A stretch of DNA of 64,000 bases from Xylocopa sonorina (taxonomy: Eukaryota; Arthropoda; Insecta; Hymenoptera; Apidae). This document shows positions 59,810-64,000 of the stretch, piece by piece. Position 1 is the first letter of the stretch. Each line of letters starts with the position of its first letter. The DNA is taken from assembly GCF_050948175.1 (NCBI RefSeq), contig NW_027490390.1, positions 186,001 to 250,000 on the forward strand. Reading direction: 5' to 3'. The translations under genes and the position numbers were made by a program. Below the pieces are notes generated by a model that made no database searches, was not told the DNA's origin, and saw nothing but the letters and a program-made list of their open reading frames with translations.

Positions 59810-61537
59810 TTCCTTTCTAGGAAATTCCGTTCCCAAATATCTCTGTATCGAAGCTATAGAGTACTAATGCCCCATAAAACGCCATATCGCATCTCATTTC
59901 TATGTTTCGTGATAAGATATAATATTCATTGTTGAGTGTTATCTATACCTCGCATTCACTTCAAATGAATGTAAATGCGACACTTCCTTGCTAGGAAATA
60001 GCGTCTGTAGATGTATCGTCTATGCATCGTAGAAATAGAGTTCTAATGCTTCTTAAATCTCGATATCACATCTCATTTATATTTTTCGTGATAAGTCATA
60101 ATATTCATTCCGAAGTGACATGTATACCTCGAATTCACTTCAAAAGAATGTAAATGCGACATATCCGTTCTAATGCTTCTTAAAACGCGATATCGCATCT
60201 CATTTCTAAGCTTCGTGACAAGATATAAAATTCGTTGCGGAGTGTCATGTATACCTCGTATTCACTCCAAACGAATGTAAATGCGACACTTCCATCCTAG
60301 GAAATAGCGTTCGCAGATGTCTACGTATCGTAGAAATAGAGTTCTAAAGCTTCTTAAAACGCGATATCGCATCTCATTTCTATGATTCATGATAAGATAT
60401 AATATTCATTGCGAAGTGTCATGTATACCTCGTATTCACTTCGAATGAATGTGAATGCACCACATCCTTGCTAGGAAATAGCGTTTGCAGATTTCTACGT
60501 ATCGTGGCAATAGAGTACCGATGCTTCCTAAAGCGTGATGTCGCATTTCATTTCTATGTTTCGTGATAAGATATAATATTCATTGCGGAGTGTCATGTAT
60601 ACCTCGTATTCACTTCAAAAGAATGTAAATGCGACATTTCCTTCCTAGGAAATAGCATTTGCAGATGTCTACGTATCGTAGCAATAGAGTTCCAATGCTT
60701 CTAATGTCGCGATATCGCATCTCATTTCTATGTTTCGTGATAAGATATCATATTCATTGCGAAGTGTCATGTATACCTCGTACTCACTTCAAAAGAATGT
60801 AAATGCGACACTTCCTTGCTAGGAAATAGCGTTTGCAGATGTCTCCGCATCGAGGCAATAGGGTTCTACTGCTTCTTAAAACGCGATATCGCATATCACT
60901 TCTATGTTTCATGTAAAGATATAATGTTCATTGCGAAGTGTCATGTATACCTCGCATTCACGTCAAAAGAATGTAAATGCGACGTTTCCATCCTAGGAAA
61001 TAGCGTTTGCAGATGTCCACGTATCGTAGCAATAGAGTCCTAATGCTTCTTAAAACGAGCTGTCGCATACCATTTTTATGTTTCATGATAAGATATAATA
61101 TTCATTGCGGAGTGACTTGTATACCTCGTATTCACTTCCAAAGGATGTAACTGCGACACTTCCTTGCTAGGAAATAGCGTTTGCAGCTGTCTAGGTATCA
61201 AAACAATAGATTTCTAGTGCTTCCTAAAACGAGATGTCGCATATCACTTCTATGTTTCATGATAAGATATAATATTCATTGCGAGGTGTCATGTATACCT
61301 CGTATTCACTTCAAAAGAATGTAAATCCGCCACTTCCTTACTAGGAAATAGCATATCCAGATGTCTACCTATCAAAACAATAGATTTCTAGTGCTGCTTA
61401 AAACGGGATATCGCATCTCATTTCAATGTTTCATGATAACATACAATATTCATTGCGAAGTGTCATGTATACCTCGTGTTCACTTCTAAAGAATGTACAT
61501 GCGGCACTTCCTTGCTAGGAAATAGCGTTTGCAGATC
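59810..61537 (-). repeat. Satellite A array, reverse
   Basis: About 10 monomers. The first ~225 bp match 53,283-53,515. Then the sequence switches to match about 54,205-54,340 (cttcttaaatctcgatatca), so monomers have been deleted relative to copy 1. It ends at tttgcagat against another LTR fragment. Confidence 0.93.
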
Positions 61538-62347
61538 AGATTTAATAGAAATAGTTACTAATCGCGGGCGTACCCGTGGAATGGAATGTAAAAGGAATTT
61601 GTAATTGAAACAGAATAAACACTTTGACTTGTTATAAACTAAGATATATTCTTACTTGAATACCCTAATACACCAAATCTAAGTTACTACGTAATGTATA
61701 ATAAGAGAAATGAAAGTTGAATAAAATAAAGACTCCACTATGGGAGATGCGAATGAGTTCGGTGCATTGAGCTGCGAGCTCGTATGCCTGAGAGCCAATT
61801 GCTCTGTTCGGATCGAAGAATGATACTGATGTCAGATCGGCGCGTCCGCGACCTCCTAGAGTCGCGCGGCGCGCGAGTGGCTGGGCCCCAGAGGGGGAAC
61901 GGCGCGTGGGTGGAGAGCGGGGAGACCGCTCGTGGTGGGGTCGGCCGCGTTACGCGGTGAGCCACGCGCGTTGGCCGCGCGCTCGAGCGTGAGCGCGTCT
62001 TAACATATGTCGCATTTATAAATACATATTTACAGATCTTTGCTTATTTCTATGTGTGTGTGGTTTATGTATGTACATGAGTGTGTAGTGCGCTTATACT
62101 AATATCGTCGGTACGAGACTAGTGTGTACGGATACGTGATTGCAGGAGAATCCAATTCGTAGGCGTCGTAGATCTCCTCATCCTCGTAGCGTGGGGTGGA
62201 ATCCTCCCTCGCGTACGTGTGGCGTCGCCTCCCCGTTCCGTGGCGGCGAGTATGCGGGTTGCCAGCGTGTAGGGGATGCGGATGCTGGAGGAGATGCGGA
62301 TGCTGATATGTGGCCGTCGAGGGTGGCAGGCTGTACGCCTGACGTCA
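61538..62347 (+). mobile_element. TGTCACG LTR-like element, older 5'-truncated copy with intact 3' end
   Basis: An A-rich zone (61,560-61,735) followed by a GC-rich zone (cgcgcgagtggctggg, cgctcgtggtggggtcgg) in the same order as the element at 51,775, but strongly diverged and with different GC repeats (ggatgctggaggagatgcgg). It ends ggtggcaggctgtacgcctg + acgtcac, and satellite resumes at aaaatgcgacac. The 5' third is missing. Confidence 0.65.
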
Positions 62348-64000
62348 CAAAATGCGACACTTCTTTGCTAGGAAGTAGCGTTTGCAGATATATACGTATC
62401 GAAGGAACAGAGTTCTAATGCTTCTCAAAACGCGATATCGCATTTCATTTCTATGTTTCAAGATAAGATATAAAATTCATAGCGAAGTGCCATGTATACC
62501 TCGCATACACTTCAAAAGAATGTAAATGCGACACTTCCTTGCTAGCAGATAGCGTTTGCGGATGTCTACGTATCGAAGCAATAGGGTTCTAATGCTTCTT
62601 AAAACGAGATATCGCATCTCATTTGTATGTCTCATGATAAGATACAATATTCATTGCGAAGTGCTATCTATTCCTCGTCTACACTACAAATGAATGTAAA
62701 TGCGACAATTCCTTGCTAGGAAATACCGTTTGCACATGTCTACGTATCGAAGCAATAGAGTTCCAGTGCTTCTTAAAACGGGATATCGCATCTCATTTCT
62801 ATGTCTCATGATAAAATATAATATTAATTGCGAAGTGTCATGTATACCTCATATTCACTACAAAAGAATGTAAATGCGACACTTCCCTGCTAGGTAATAG
62901 CGTTTGCAGATGTCTACGTATAGTAGCAATAGGGTTCTAATGCCTCTTAAAACGCGATATCACATATCATTTGTATTTTTCATGATAAGATATAATATTC
63001 ATTGCGAAGTGTTTTGTATTCCTCGTCTACACTTCAAATGAACGTAAATGCGACACATCCCTTCCAGGAAATAGCGTCTCCAGATGTCTACGTATCGAAG
63101 CAATAGAGTTCCAATGCTCCTTAAATCGTGATATCGCATCTCACTTCTATGCTTCATGATAAGATATAATATTCATTGTGGAGTGTAATGTATACCTCGC
63201 ATTCCCTTCAAAAGAATGAAAATCCAGCACTTCCTTCTTATTAAATAGCGTTTGCAGATGTCTACGTATCAAAGTAATAAAGTTCCAATGCTTCTTAAAA
63301 CGGGATATCACATCTCATTTCGATGTTTCATGATAAGGTATAATATTCATTGCGAAGTATCAAATGTACCTCGCATACACTTGAAATAAATGTAAATGAG
63401 ACACTTCCTTGCTAGGAAATAGCGTTTGCAGATGCCTACGGATAGAAGCAATGGAGTTCTAATGCTTCTTAAAACGAGATATCGCATCTCATTTCTATGT
63501 TTCATGATATGATATAATGTTCATTGCGAAGTGTTCTGTATACCTCGCATACACTTCAAATGAATATAAATGCGACACTTCCTTCCTAGGAAATAGCGTT
63601 GGCAGATATCTACGTATCGAAGTAATTGAGTTCTAATGATTCTCAAACGCGATATCGCATTTCATTTCCATGTTTCTTGATAAGATATAGTATTCATTGC
63701 GGTGTGTCATGTATACGTCGTATTCACTTCAAAAGAATGTAAATGCGACACTTCCTTGCTAGGAAGTAGCGTTTGCAGATGTCTCCGTATCGAAGCAATA
63801 GAGTTCTAACGCTTCTTAAATGCTATATCGCATCTCATTTCTATGTTTCGTGGTAAGATATAATTTTCATTGTGGAGTGTTATGTATACCTCGTATGCAC
63901 TTCAAAAGAATGTAAATTCGGCCCTTCCTTGCCAGGAAATATCGTTTGCAGATGTCTACGTATCGTAGCAATAGATTTCTAACGCTTCTTAAAACGCGAT
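62348..64000 (-). repeat. Satellite A array, reverse, running off the window
   Basis: About 9.5 monomers of ~174 bp in the same orientation as those before the LTR fragment. The array continues beyond the right edge. Confidence 0.95.

Noticed and set aside
51712..59836. Paired open frames of 60-142 codons in both copies of the LTR-like element
   Set aside because: They occur on both strands of the same DNA, lack Gag/Pol motifs and lie in GC-rich repeats. Their conservation between copies is due to recent duplication.

Overview
The window looks like satellite-dominated heterochromatin (pericentromeric or centromeric) from an insect, most likely a hymenopteran. The order comes from the 28S D2-type sequence, the long ITS2 and the insect-type mobile elements, read from memory of these families and without a search. 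No protein-coding gene is clearly intact. Most open frames in the arrays are chance frames of the satellite monomer.

Layout. Positions 1-13,490 are a tandem array of a ~174-bp satellite (family A), with a 19-monomer higher-order repeat at the left edge. A diverged version (A-prime) fills 13,490-14,935 and switches strand near 14,080. From 15 to 28 kb there is a mosaic: a LINE 5' fragment (ORF1 end plus ORF2 endonuclease), an LTR fragment, a related ~179-bp satellite (family B) in both orientations, two piggyBac remnants (one nested in the other), a 250-bp solo LTR with a 5-bp target duplication, the 5' half of a Copia element, and an inverted second copy of the piggyBac insertion with its flanking satellite. 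From 28.3 to 34.2 kb lies a satellite-free AT-rich island with a TTAGG-like stretch, a 41-bp minisatellite and a few exon-like open stretches.

The satellites then return in mirror order: B (34.2-35.8 kb), A-prime (35.8-36.2 kb), then an interruption by an rDNA piece on the minus strand (28S 5' end, ITS2, 5.8S, ITS1 with internal repeats) and a 5'-truncated R1-clade-like LINE, then A-prime (41.0-41.7 kb) and family A to the window end. The right-hand A array flips orientation repeatedly (about 42.47, 46.99, 51.78/53.28, 55.91, 58.26/59.81 kb). Two flips are occupied by near-identical copies of one 1.5-kb LTR-like element, and two others are homologous palindrome axes.

There is no operon or pathway here. 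The interest is structural: layered satellite ages mirrored around a unique island, palindromic higher-order repeats, conserved dyads in every monomer, an inverted duplication marked by a transposon, and decayed rDNA and transposons trapped in the array.
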